NCBI GenBank assembly: GCA_001898145.1
Contig: MKSR01000029.1
Location: 434,001 to 498,000 of the forward strand
Length of the DNA stretch: 64,000 nt
Reading direction: 5' to 3'
Source: Dyadobacter sp. 50-39
GTDB lineage: Bacteria > Bacteroidota > Bacteroidia > Cytophagales > Spirosomataceae
In this document: positions 44,989-53,167 of the stretch, one piece after another
Layout of the letters: every line of letters starts with the position of its first letter
Numbering within the stretch: the first letter of the stretch is position 1
The notes under the pieces: generated by a model
Databases searched by the model: none
Told to the model about the DNA's origin: nothing
The model's input: the letters and a program-made list of their open reading frames with translations, nothing else
Program-made: the position numbers and the translations under genes

Positions 44989-47403
44989 TTATTCACTCCT
45001 TAATGCCTTCACCGGATTGGTCATCGCCGCCTTGATGCTCTGGAAGCTGATCGTCACCAGCGCGATCAGTACCGCCGCCACGCCCGCTGCCGCAAAAAGC
45101 CACCAGCTCACATTTACTTTATAGCTGAAATCCTGCAACCACTCATTCATGAAATACCATGCGATAGGCGACGCGATGACCAGTGCAATCACCACCAGTT
45201 TGATAAAATCAATGGAGAACAACCCGAAAATATTCATGGCAGATGCGCCTATGGCCTTCCGGATGCCCATTTCCTTTGTACGCGACTCGGCCATGAATGC
45301 GACTACGCCATACAAGCCAAGGCAACCGATAAAGATTGCAATGCCGCTCAGTATCCGGAACAATGAAAAGAGCTTTGCTTCCTTTTCATAGAAACTTTCG
45401 AGCGTCTGGTCATAGAAATTGTATTTGAACAAAAAGTCCGGATACGCTTCCGCCCAGGCCTTTTCAATCCGGCCGATCTGTTCGAGACCGGCACTTTTAT
45501 CCAGTTTCACGCTCAATGTCCGGTAGTTGTCGCGCATGGTGGTCATCACGCACGGGATAATCTCCTGGTGGAGCGTGTAGGTATTAAAGTTTCTCACCAC
45601 GCCCACCACCGGCAGCTTCAGGTCGCTCCCACCGATGGCGAGCCTTTTACCAATCATATCCTGGGGATTCTTGAAACCCATTTTCCGGGCGAATGCCTCA
45701 TTTACAATGTACTCGCGAATCGTATCCGATGGCAGGTAAAGCCTTCCTGCGGCCAATTTCAAACCATATGTATTGAAATAGGCGGTATCTGCGGGGCGCA
45801 TTACCACGTCGAAATCCAGAAATTCGGCATCGTTTTCATATTTGAAGCCCGTCTGCCAGTTGCTTCTCGACATGGGAGTAAATGCGCTGTAAGCAATGGA
45901 TTTGACACCTGGGATCTGAGCCACCTTCTGCCGCAATGTTTCCAGCTTCCCTTCTCCCTGGTCGGGAACACCGATCGTCACGATTTCATCCTTTTGAAAA
46001 CCCAGATCCAGCGAGTTGAAATATTTCATTTGGCTATATGCGATCAGAGTGCCTATCAGGATCACCTGCGAAATAGAGAATTGCAGCACGATCAGGCCTT
46101 TGCGCAGGTTGGACTGCCCGCTTCCCGCCGTGCGCATTTTACCTTTCAGCGCCAATATGGGCTGGTAGCCAGACACGACCAATGCAGGATAGAAGCCGGC
46201 AAGAAAGGTAGTCACGACCGTGAGAACAACGCAACATAGCAGGATATAGGGGTCCTGAAAGAACACTACATTCTCCGACTGAATATTGAGAATGCCGGCG
46301 ATGTACGGCAGCAACAGCTGCGCCGACACCAGCCCAAGCAATACTGAAAGCAGGGTAATAATCCCTGTTTCGGAGAAATATTGCCGCAGCAGTTGTCCGC
46401 GTGTGCTGCCCAGCACTTTGCGTACGCCCACCTCGCGCGAGCGGCGCAGCGCCTGAGCGGTAGCCAGGTTTACAAAATTCACGCAGGCGGTGATCAGAAT
46501 AAAAACGCCCACCAGCGACATCGCCCAGATCATCCCCTTGCTGATCGAGCGGTTGGCATAGTTGCCTATTTTTGTAGCAAAATGAATGTCTTTAACCGGC
46601 TGTAAGACGAATTTGAGCTTCGCGGCATCTTTGGGATCCCGGTATTTTTTATTGAATGCCAAAAGTTGCTGTTCAAATTGCGCTTCGCTGACATTTTCCG
46701 GCAGCATCAGGTACATTTGCCCGCCTCCGTAGCTGGAAACCCAGTCGTCCCAGTTGGTAAATGCGCCAAACTCTTTCAAAGAAGCAAACGACAGCATTGT
46801 TGTGAATGGCAGGCTGGTGGTTGCGGGAGGGTCGGCTACGACGCCGGTTACTACAAAATCCATTTGATTACGCACCCGGATGCTTTTCCCCATGGGATCT
46901 GCATTGCCGAAAAACTTGCGGGCTTGCCCCTCCGTCAGCACCACAGAGCCCGGATTTTTGAGGGCCTGCGCGGGCGAACCTTTGAGCCATTTGTAATCGA
47001 ACATCCGGAAATACTCGGGGCCTGTAAATGCGATACTATACCCCGGATCAGAAAACTTCTTTTTCTCCGAACCCTGTGTGATTGTGATGAGCGTTTCGCG
47101 AAGGCCATAAGTACAGGTCACCTGGTTCCTGATTTCCGGAAAATCGTTGCGCAATGCCGCCAACGCCGGCAGGGGGATACCCGCACTAAATCCTTTCTCT
47201 CCGTCCTCTATATTATGGTTGAGCAGCCGGTAAATCCGGTCAGCATGCCGGTGATGGCTGTCGAAGCTTAGCTCATACCTGACCGTAAAAAAGATCAGCA
47301 AACAACAGGCAAGGCTCATCGTCAGCCCGGTAATGTTGATTAAAGTAAAGTTCCAGTTGCGGCGAAGGTTTCTGAGTGAGGTTGTGAGATAGTTTTTGAT
47401 CAT
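44989..47403 (-). CDS. double FtsX/MacB-type permease (paralogue 10)
   Basis: 804 residues. The N-terminus MIKNYLTTSLRNLRRNWNF departs from the usual YLKIALRNL. Pairs with paralogue 4 in the first periplasmic domain. Coupling motifs RSREVGVRKVLGS and RTKEMGIRKAIGAS (Met in place of Ile/Val), preceded by YGVVAFMAESRTKE where most have FGLAAFTAEQRTKE. Tail NPVKALRSE. Lead gene of a two-permease unit under promoter D. Confidence 0.92.
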   Translation of the reverse strand: MIKNYLTTSLRNLRRNWNFTLINITGLTMSLACCLLIFFTVRYELSFDSHHRHADRIYRLLNHNIEDGEKGFSAGIPLPALAALRNDFPEIRNQVTCTYGLRETLITITQGSEKKKFSDPGYSIAFTGPEYFRMFDYKWLKGSPAQALKNPGSVVLTEGQARKFFGNADPMGKSIRVRNQMDFVVTGVVADPPATTSLPFTTMLSFASLKEFGAFTNWDDWVSSYGGGQMYLMLPENVSEAQFEQQLLAFNKKYRDPKDAAKLKFVLQPVKDIHFATKIGNYANRSISKGMIWAMSLVGVFILITACVNFVNLATAQALRRSREVGVRKVLGSTRGQLLRQYFSETGIITLLSVLLGLVSAQLLLPYIAGILNIQSENVVFFQDPYILLCCVVLTVVTTFLAGFYPALVVSGYQPILALKGKMRTAGSGQSNLRKGLIVLQFSISQVILIGTLIAYSQMKYFNSLDLGFQKDEIVTIGVPDQGEGKLETLRQKVAQIPGVKSIAYSAFTPMSRSNWQTGFKYENDAEFLDFDVVMRPADTAYFNTYGLKLAAGRLYLPSDTIREYIVNEAFARKMGFKNPQDMIGKRLAIGGSDLKLPVVGVVRNFNTYTLHQEIIPCVMTTMRDNYRTLSVKLDKSAGLEQIGRIEKAWAEAYPDFLFKYNFYDQTLESFYEKEAKLFSLFRILSGIAIFIGCLGLYGVVAFMAESRTKEMGIRKAIGASAMNIFGLFSIDFIKLVVIALVIASPIAWYFMNEWLQDFSYKVNVSWWLFAAAGVAAVLIALVTISFQSIKAAMTNPVKALRSE

Positions 47404-47438
47404 GGCCAGGTTAGTTGGGATTAAAGCATTTGCATTGC

Positions 47439-47454
47439 ATTAAATCCTGTACCA
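47439..47454 (-). promoter_or_regulatory. sigma-54-like promoter D (permeases 10 and 9)
   Basis: Minus strand TGGTACAGGATTTAAT, preceded by T. The -24 half matches promoters C and E; the -12 half TTAAT is weak. 49 bp from the start codon. Confidence 0.45.
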
Positions 47455-47508
47455 AGTCAACAACAATTTGTTTTTCAATCGATTACATCAATAATAAAAA
47501 CTGCCGCA

Positions 47509-47544
47509 CGTCCGCTTTCGAACAGTTTTGTACGTGTTCGAACA
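47509..47544 (-). promoter_or_regulatory. tandem upstream palindromes D (TGTYC-N6-GRACA)
   Basis: CGTCCGCTTTCGAACA (47509-47524) has one end mismatch; TGTACGTGTTCGAACA (47529-47544) is a second copy exactly 20 bp away. The proximal centre is 64 bp from the -24 GG, the same as at promoter A. Confidence 0.65.
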
Positions 47545-47717
47545 TCAGGCGCTTCCAACATCGCCTATTAATTCCTTACATATTGAGTCAATCCATTGTG
47601 CGAAACCCAATTGGGGACATTACCACGCGTAACTTCTTCAACATCTGTGTTTGTTACCGAAATAAAAGATACACTGGCAAAAAGCTTAATGTGCTTTTTA
47701 AACAAAGGAATTGTGTC

Positions 47718-47939
47718 TCAGTACATTGATTGAATCACATGCGGCTCCACAAGGTGTCCGCCACTCTGATGCCTCACTTTCGCGCGCAACAAACACAGTT
47801 CGACATTGTCCGTAAAAAACAGGATCAGATGAACATTCACGTCACTCCGGGAAACGGCCAGGCTTCGTAGGTAATCGTAATGAGAAAGGTAGCCAAGATT
47901 TAATTCCAGCGCGAAATCATGCGCATTGCGGATACTCAT
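47718..47939 (-). CDS. small hypothetical protein, 73 aa (uncertain)
   Basis: Not recognised. ATG start, no signal or membrane segment. Contains LNLGYLSHYDYLRSL and LILFFTDNVELCLLRAKV, with a plausible beta-alpha pattern, but composition differs from the neighbours and the region is otherwise non-coding and AT-rich. It could be a real orphan gene, a remnant of a larger gene, or chance. It lies between the end of permease 11 and the promoter region of permease 10. Confidence 0.35.
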   Translation of the reverse strand: MSIRNAHDFALELNLGYLSHYDYLRSLAVSRSDVNVHLILFFTDNVELCLLRAKVRHQSGGHLVEPHVIQSMY

Positions 47940-48032
47940 CCATATTCATTTTACCCGGACGTTTCTGCATAAGTCCGGTTTTCGTTACCACATCGCTTTC
48001 CATAAAGTTCTGGCCTGGTCTACTGCAAATAT

Positions 48033-48062
48033 AAGGTGTTGAGGAATTAACCCCAACACCTT
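48033..48062 (-). terminator. terminator after permease 11
   Basis: Stem AAGGTGTTG (48033-48041) / CAACACCTT (48054-48062), extended inward by GG/CC. On the minus strand followed by ATATTTGC, only a weak T-run. 21 bp beyond the stop. Confidence 0.55.
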
Positions 48063-48082
48063 GGCAACCTCTTGAAAGCCTA

Positions 48083-50497
48083 CTATTCGCTCCGCAGCGA
48101 CTTCACCGGGTTCATTAGCGCGGCTTTGATGCTTTGGAAGCTGACGGTGGCAATGGCGATAAGCACGGCTGCCAGAGCGACGCCAATGAATACAAGCGGG
48201 CTGATTTCAATGCGATAGGGGTAGTTGTCCAGCCAGAGCTGCATGAAATACCAGGCGGCAGGCGTCGCGATCAGGATCGCGATGAGCACGAGTTTTACAA
48301 AATCTTTGGACAGTACAAATACCAGGCTGCCGATGCTCGCGCCGAGCACCTTGCGAACACCGATTTCCTTCGTGCGCTGTTCCATGACGATCAATGCGAC
48401 GGCGAACAACCCCAGGCAAGACAATATCACCGCAACCGACGACGCCAGACTGAAAACCTGAGAAAGTCTTTCCTCTTCCTTGTACCACGCGTTGGTATTT
48501 TCATCCAGGAACGAGCCGATAAATTCAGATTCCGGCGTAATTTCCTTCCACACGCTTTTCAGCTTTTCCATGGAGGATGCCAGGCCCTGCGGCGTGACAC
48601 GCACAAAAATGTATCCGATCCCATCCGTATGCGAGAGGTACATGGTAATCGGCTTCTTTTCTGCCTTGGAAGAATAAAGATTGAAGTCAGGAACGACACC
48701 GATGATCTGGTGCCTGATGCCGGCAGTGTCGGTCTGAAAGAACTTGCCCACAGGGTTCTTTTCGCCAATCGCTTTGGCCATGCTTTCGGTAATGATCACC
48801 CTTCCCATCGAATCGGTCGGATAAGCTGGGCTGAACTCCCTTCCGTCAATCAGCTTGATATTGAGGGTTTTCAGATAATCGTAACTGATATGCAGCCAAT
48901 CCGTTTCCACTTCTCGCTCTTTGAAAGTAAAACCGACGGAACTTCGCGAACTGCTTCTATCCAGGCCCATTCCCAGGTTCACGGCGGAACCGGTAATGCT
49001 CACGACATTAGGATCATTGGCGAGGCGGTTACGCATTCTGCGCAGCGCGGTTTGCCCATTCACCTTCCTACCCACCGGAATGCTGATCACCTCTTCCTTC
49101 TGGAAACCGAGCGGCTGCTTACGAAGATGGTCTACCTGCTGCACCGCGATGATCGTGCAGCATATCAGCAGGCTCGAAAGGGCAAACTGGGCCACGATCA
49201 GAGAATTTCTTAATATGCCCGGCTTTTTGAGGGATACTTTCCCCTTTAAAACCTCCACCGCATTGAATTTCGACATTTGCGCCGCGGGATAACCGCCCGC
49301 CACCAGCGTAACAAACAAGAACAACCCAACGAGCAACGCCATTTTATCGGGCTCGAAAATGTATTCCAATGTCAGCTTAGATCGGAAAGTTGCATTGAAT
49401 GCAGGAAGCAAAAGAATCGCCAGTACGATGCCCGCCAGAAAACCCAGAAAACATATAACCCCGGCCTCTCCCCAAATCTGAAAGAAAAGCTGCTGTTTCA
49501 AGGCACCGAGCGACTTGCGTACACCCACCTCCCGTGCGCGGATGAAGGATCGTGCGACGTTGAGATTGATAAAGTTGATGCAGGCGATCAGCAGGATGAA
49601 AATGCCGATGCCCATCAGCGCATATACGAGCGAGCCCTCACTGGCGCCCGATATTTCCCGGTTGAAATGCACGTCTTCCAGTTTCTGAAGGCGAAGTGCA
49701 TACAAATCACCCCGTTCGTCGGGCTTGGCGCCTTTCTTTTTAAGCTGAGTGATGGTCTCTGCGAAATATTTGGCGGTGAAAGGTTTCAGTTTCTTTTCGA
49801 ATGCAAGCTTGTCGACACCCGGTTTCAGTTTAAGAAAGATATTATGCGAGAATGCATCCCATTGATCCTTCTGCTGCTGGTAATTGTCCACATTCTCGCT
49901 GCGTATGAATGCATCGAATTGTAGCGAAGAATTTTCCGGGAAATCCGCAAGTACCGCGTTTACCACATATTCTTTTTTGTCCCCATCCAGGCCCAGCTGG
50001 ACGCGCTTACCCATCGGGTCTTCCTCTCCAAACACAGCCTTAGCCATGTGCTCTGTCATCACAATGCTGCTCAGGTCCTGCAAAGCGGTTTGTGCATTGC
50101 CTTGCTTAAATGCGAACGAGAAGATTTTGAAGAAGTCAGGTTCGGTAAACTTGATATTCTTGTCGAGGAACTTGCCTTTGTATTCCACTACATCCGACCC
50201 GTTGACTACCCGTGCTATGGCTTCAATATCGGGATATTCATCCTTCAATGCGGGTGTGATCGGGAATGGCATCGAGGCCGCGCGATTTACACGCTCAGGG
50301 TCATTGGAAAAGAAATAGGGTTCGTATATCCGGTCTTTGTCGGCGTGAAAGTTGTCATACGACAATGCGAAGTAGGCCGTCAGGAACAGAAACACGCTTA
50401 CACAGAAAGCGACCGACAACCCAACGATATTAATGAAGGCATAACCCTTGCTCTTCCAAAGGTTACGCAACGCGATTTTGATATAGTTCTTGAACAT
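48083..50497 (-). CDS. double FtsX/MacB-type permease (paralogue 11)
   Basis: 804 residues from ATG 50497 (MFKNYIKIALRNLWKSKGY). The frame extends 42 codons upstream into the end of permease 12, but those residues are a shadow of that gene. Distinctive: NLNVARSFIRAREVGVRKSLGA instead of NLSTARSxKRAKE, and FAVALIVMEQRTKEIGVRKV in place of FGLAAFTAEQ. The second periplasmic domain has MGLDRSSSRSSVGFTFKERE, a Ser/Arg stretch not seen in others. Tail NPVKSLRSE. Second gene of the unit under promoter E, 8 bp after permease 12. Confidence 0.92.
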   Translation of the reverse strand: MFKNYIKIALRNLWKSKGYAFINIVGLSVAFCVSVFLFLTAYFALSYDNFHADKDRIYEPYFFSNDPERVNRAASMPFPITPALKDEYPDIEAIARVVNGSDVVEYKGKFLDKNIKFTEPDFFKIFSFAFKQGNAQTALQDLSSIVMTEHMAKAVFGEEDPMGKRVQLGLDGDKKEYVVNAVLADFPENSSLQFDAFIRSENVDNYQQQKDQWDAFSHNIFLKLKPGVDKLAFEKKLKPFTAKYFAETITQLKKKGAKPDERGDLYALRLQKLEDVHFNREISGASEGSLVYALMGIGIFILLIACINFINLNVARSFIRAREVGVRKSLGALKQQLFFQIWGEAGVICFLGFLAGIVLAILLLPAFNATFRSKLTLEYIFEPDKMALLVGLFLFVTLVAGGYPAAQMSKFNAVEVLKGKVSLKKPGILRNSLIVAQFALSSLLICCTIIAVQQVDHLRKQPLGFQKEEVISIPVGRKVNGQTALRRMRNRLANDPNVVSITGSAVNLGMGLDRSSSRSSVGFTFKEREVETDWLHISYDYLKTLNIKLIDGREFSPAYPTDSMGRVIITESMAKAIGEKNPVGKFFQTDTAGIRHQIIGVVPDFNLYSSKAEKKPITMYLSHTDGIGYIFVRVTPQGLASSMEKLKSVWKEITPESEFIGSFLDENTNAWYKEEERLSQVFSLASSVAVILSCLGLFAVALIVMEQRTKEIGVRKVLGASIGSLVFVLSKDFVKLVLIAILIATPAAWYFMQLWLDNYPYRIEISPLVFIGVALAAVLIAIATVSFQSIKAALMNPVKSLRSE

Positions 50498-50505
50498 ATT
50501 GTTCC

Positions 50506-52962
50506 CTATTCTGTTTTCAATGATTTCACAGGATTCGTAACGGCCGCCTTGATGGCCTGGGTGCTGACGGTCAGCAATGCGATGACTACCGCGAGTGCGC
50601 CGGCTCCGGCAAACATCCACCATTGCAAGCTGATTTTATAGGCGAAATCGTCGAGCCACCGGTTCATCAGGTACCACGTGAGCGGGGTGGCTATCACAAT
50701 GGAAATGACAACCAATTTTACAAAATCGCCCGACAGGAGGCCCACAATGTTAGTGATGGAAGCCCCAAGCACTTTTCGCACGCCTATTTCCTTGATCCGT
50801 TGCTGGGCGGCAAACGTAGCCAGGCCGAATAGTCCAAGGCAGGAAATCAGGATAGAAATGATGGTAAATGCATTGACCAATCTGGAAGTCCGCGCATCGG
50901 CGGCATAGTTCTTCTGAAAATCCTCATCCAGGAATGTGTAGGAAAATGGTTCGTCGGGGATGAGCGACTTCCATTTGCTTTCTATCAATGGAATGGCCGC
51001 AGCCGCATCTTTGCCGGCGATATGTGCAATCAGGTAATTGTAACTCGGGTCCATATTGAGGAAAAAGGCATAGGGTTCGATCACCTTGTGCAAATCCTGG
51101 AAATGGAAGTCCTTTACCACGCCTACCACCTCCACCGAGCCCGGTGTGTCGCCGCCATTGTTGAACAGAAACTTCTGCCCTACCGCCTTATTGAGCGGCA
51201 CGTTGAATTTCCGTAGCGTAGCTTCATTCACCACGACTTTATAGTTGGTATCAGCCGGAAATTCCTTAGAAAACATCCTTCCCGCGACGGGTTTAAAGCC
51301 CATCGTTTCCATAAAATCCGGGGCTACCCAGTTGGTTTTGATCACATTATCGTCGTCCACAGTCTGTCCGGGCAAATAAACCGACATGTCGCTCGGGTTG
51401 AGAATGCCGGGATAATAGGCCGTACCGGACGCCGAGGTAATGCGACTATCCTGCAAAAGTTCGCTTTTCAATGCGGTGTATGCCTGCCGTGCCTCCTGGC
51501 TGCGGAAAGGGATGACGATCTGCTGGTCTTTTGTAAAACCGAGCGGCTGATCTTTCATAAACCGGATTTGCCCCTGAATGACAATCGTAGCCACCACCAG
51601 GCCGATCGAGATCACAAACTGGAACACCACCAGCCCGCGACGCAGCGTCGTAGCTGATACCGAGTTAACAAACCGTCCTTTGATCACATCCAGCGGATTG
51701 AATACCGACAGATAAAATGCAGGGTAGCTTCCGGCCAGCACGCCGGTTACAAGCGCGAGCAGCACAAATCCCCCCACGATCTTCGGTTGGAGGAGCTCTT
51801 GCACATCCAGCGATTTGTCGGCCAGCTGGTTGAAAAACGGCAACAGCAGCACTACCAGCACCATCGCTACGGCCAGGCCAAGCAGTGTGAGCACCATGGA
51901 TTCGCCCAGGAACTGCCCGACCAAACTGCCCTTGCCGGCTCCCATCACTTTACGCATGCCTACCTCAGCCGCCCGTTTCGCGGAACGCGCCGTGGCGAGG
52001 TTCATAAAATTGATGCAGGCGATCAGCAAAGTGAATACTGCGATGCAAGCGAGAACGTACAGGTAAGTGGAGCTCGTCGTAGCCGATACGATGCGGTCGA
52101 TCTGGTTGAAAAGGTGAATATCGCGGACTGGAAGCAGTGCCAGTATCTTGTCATATCCCGCGATTTTGAGGTCTTTACGCGCATATTTTTCGATGAATGC
52201 AGGCAACTTCGCTTCGAACGCGGCTGCATCCGTACCTGGCCGTAGGCGGATGTAGTGGTAAAACATATTGTTGGCCGTGAAATTGAGATCCGGCTGCCGA
52301 AGGTAGTCGCCTATCCATCCCACTTTGAAAGACACAAAGTAATTGGCATCAATATGCGAACGGGCGCTTTCATCGCGAAAAACGCCGGTCACTTTGAAAT
52401 TCTCGTTATGCCCCGTCTTTCCGCCTACCTTGATAGTGCGGTTCAACGCGGGTTCGTTGCCGAAAAGCTTTTGCGCCAGCACGTCGGAAAGAACGATCGA
52501 ATGCGGGTCATTAAGTGCAGTCCGTTTGTCCCCTTCCAGAAACTGATAGGTAAAAACATCAAAGAATGTGGAATCTACGTGCGTTCCTTTGGGCTCGTAG
52601 AATGAAAGCGGGCTCTTTCCTGATTGCTCCACGGTTAGCAGCGCCTTGTCTTCCAGGAAATTTTGCCACAGCCTCGTCGCCTGCACCACTTCGGGATACT
52701 CGGCTTTCAGCGCCTGCGCGTAAGGTGCCGGCGCGCGGGGATTGTCCATTTTCTCTCCATTGGGCTGCACGTTTTCAGAGCGTACCAGGTAGAGGTCATT
52801 CACATGCTCCTGATGCTTATCGAACGAAACCTCGCTCAGAATGTAAAGCAGCAGGAGCATGCAACACGTCATACCGACCGAGAGGCCGAAGACATTGATA
52901 ACGGAGAACATCTTGTTTTTCAAGACGTTCCTCCAAGCAATTTTCAGATAGTTTTGGATCAT
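50506..52962 (-). CDS. double FtsX/MacB-type permease (paralogue 12)
   Basis: 818 residues, the longest intact copy. Start MIQNYLKIAWRNVLKNK. Subgroup with paralogue 2. After TM1 it has SEVSFDKHQEHVNDLYLV; the first periplasmic domain ends in LLPVRDIHLFNQIDRI. First coupling motif RAAEVGMRKVMGA (Ala-Glu and Met are unusual), second RIKEIGVRKVLGAS. Tail NPVKSLKTE. Lead gene of a two-permease unit; the 205-bp gap upstream holds promoter E, the palindrome and the terminator of permease 13. Confidence 0.92.
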   Translation of the reverse strand: MIQNYLKIAWRNVLKNKMFSVINVFGLSVGMTCCMLLLLYILSEVSFDKHQEHVNDLYLVRSENVQPNGEKMDNPRAPAPYAQALKAEYPEVVQATRLWQNFLEDKALLTVEQSGKSPLSFYEPKGTHVDSTFFDVFTYQFLEGDKRTALNDPHSIVLSDVLAQKLFGNEPALNRTIKVGGKTGHNENFKVTGVFRDESARSHIDANYFVSFKVGWIGDYLRQPDLNFTANNMFYHYIRLRPGTDAAAFEAKLPAFIEKYARKDLKIAGYDKILALLPVRDIHLFNQIDRIVSATTSSTYLYVLACIAVFTLLIACINFMNLATARSAKRAAEVGMRKVMGAGKGSLVGQFLGESMVLTLLGLAVAMVLVVLLLPFFNQLADKSLDVQELLQPKIVGGFVLLALVTGVLAGSYPAFYLSVFNPLDVIKGRFVNSVSATTLRRGLVVFQFVISIGLVVATIVIQGQIRFMKDQPLGFTKDQQIVIPFRSQEARQAYTALKSELLQDSRITSASGTAYYPGILNPSDMSVYLPGQTVDDDNVIKTNWVAPDFMETMGFKPVAGRMFSKEFPADTNYKVVVNEATLRKFNVPLNKAVGQKFLFNNGGDTPGSVEVVGVVKDFHFQDLHKVIEPYAFFLNMDPSYNYLIAHIAGKDAAAAIPLIESKWKSLIPDEPFSYTFLDEDFQKNYAADARTSRLVNAFTIISILISCLGLFGLATFAAQQRIKEIGVRKVLGASITNIVGLLSGDFVKLVVISIVIATPLTWYLMNRWLDDFAYKISLQWWMFAGAGALAVVIALLTVSTQAIKAAVTNPVKSLKTE

Positions 52963-52995
52963 GGCTGGTCATGGATTGCATTCCGGTTATTGGAA

Positions 52996-53011
52996 ATGAA
53001 TAATTGTACCA
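52996..53011 (-). promoter_or_regulatory. sigma-54-like promoter E (permeases 12 and 11)
   Basis: Minus strand TGGTACAATTATTCAT, preceded by T. TGG and the N4 spacing fit; -12 part TTCAT. 47 bp from the start codon. Confidence 0.5.
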
Positions 53012-53060
53012 ATCGTCAAAAGCCAATCTAAAACACTCATAATAAACCTGTTGACTCAAT

Positions 53061-53100
53061 AAAAAGACAACAAGAGTGTCCGAAACTGGACACTCTTGTT
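53061..53100 (-). terminator. terminator after permease 13, containing palindrome E
   Basis: 13-bp perfect stem AACAAGAGTGTCC (53069-53081) / GGACACTCTTGTT (53088-53100), loop GAAACT. On the minus strand it is followed by GTCTTTTT. The inner part of the stem is the regulatory palindrome itself. Confidence 0.75.
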
Positions 53101-53112
53101 CGATATTGCAAT
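53077..53112 (-). promoter_or_regulatory. upstream palindrome E (TGTYC-N6-GRACA) with a half-site
   Basis: TGTCCGAAACTGGACA (53077-53092), centre 75 bp from the -24 GG, as at promoter B. Exactly 20 bp further a TGTTC half-site (53097-53101) is followed by a degenerate right arm. Confidence 0.7.
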
Positions 53113-53167
53113 AAGGGGTTAGTCAAAGCAATAGCTTAATTTTTGATTTGCGGATGAGTGGATTTCC

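Noticed and set aside
50498-50623. N-terminal extension of permease 11 (and the similar one of permease 14 at 58004-58126)
   Set aside because: The extra codons are an out-of-frame reading of the end of the preceding permease gene. The paralogue-wide start M[LIF]xNY lies inside, directly after that gene's stop.
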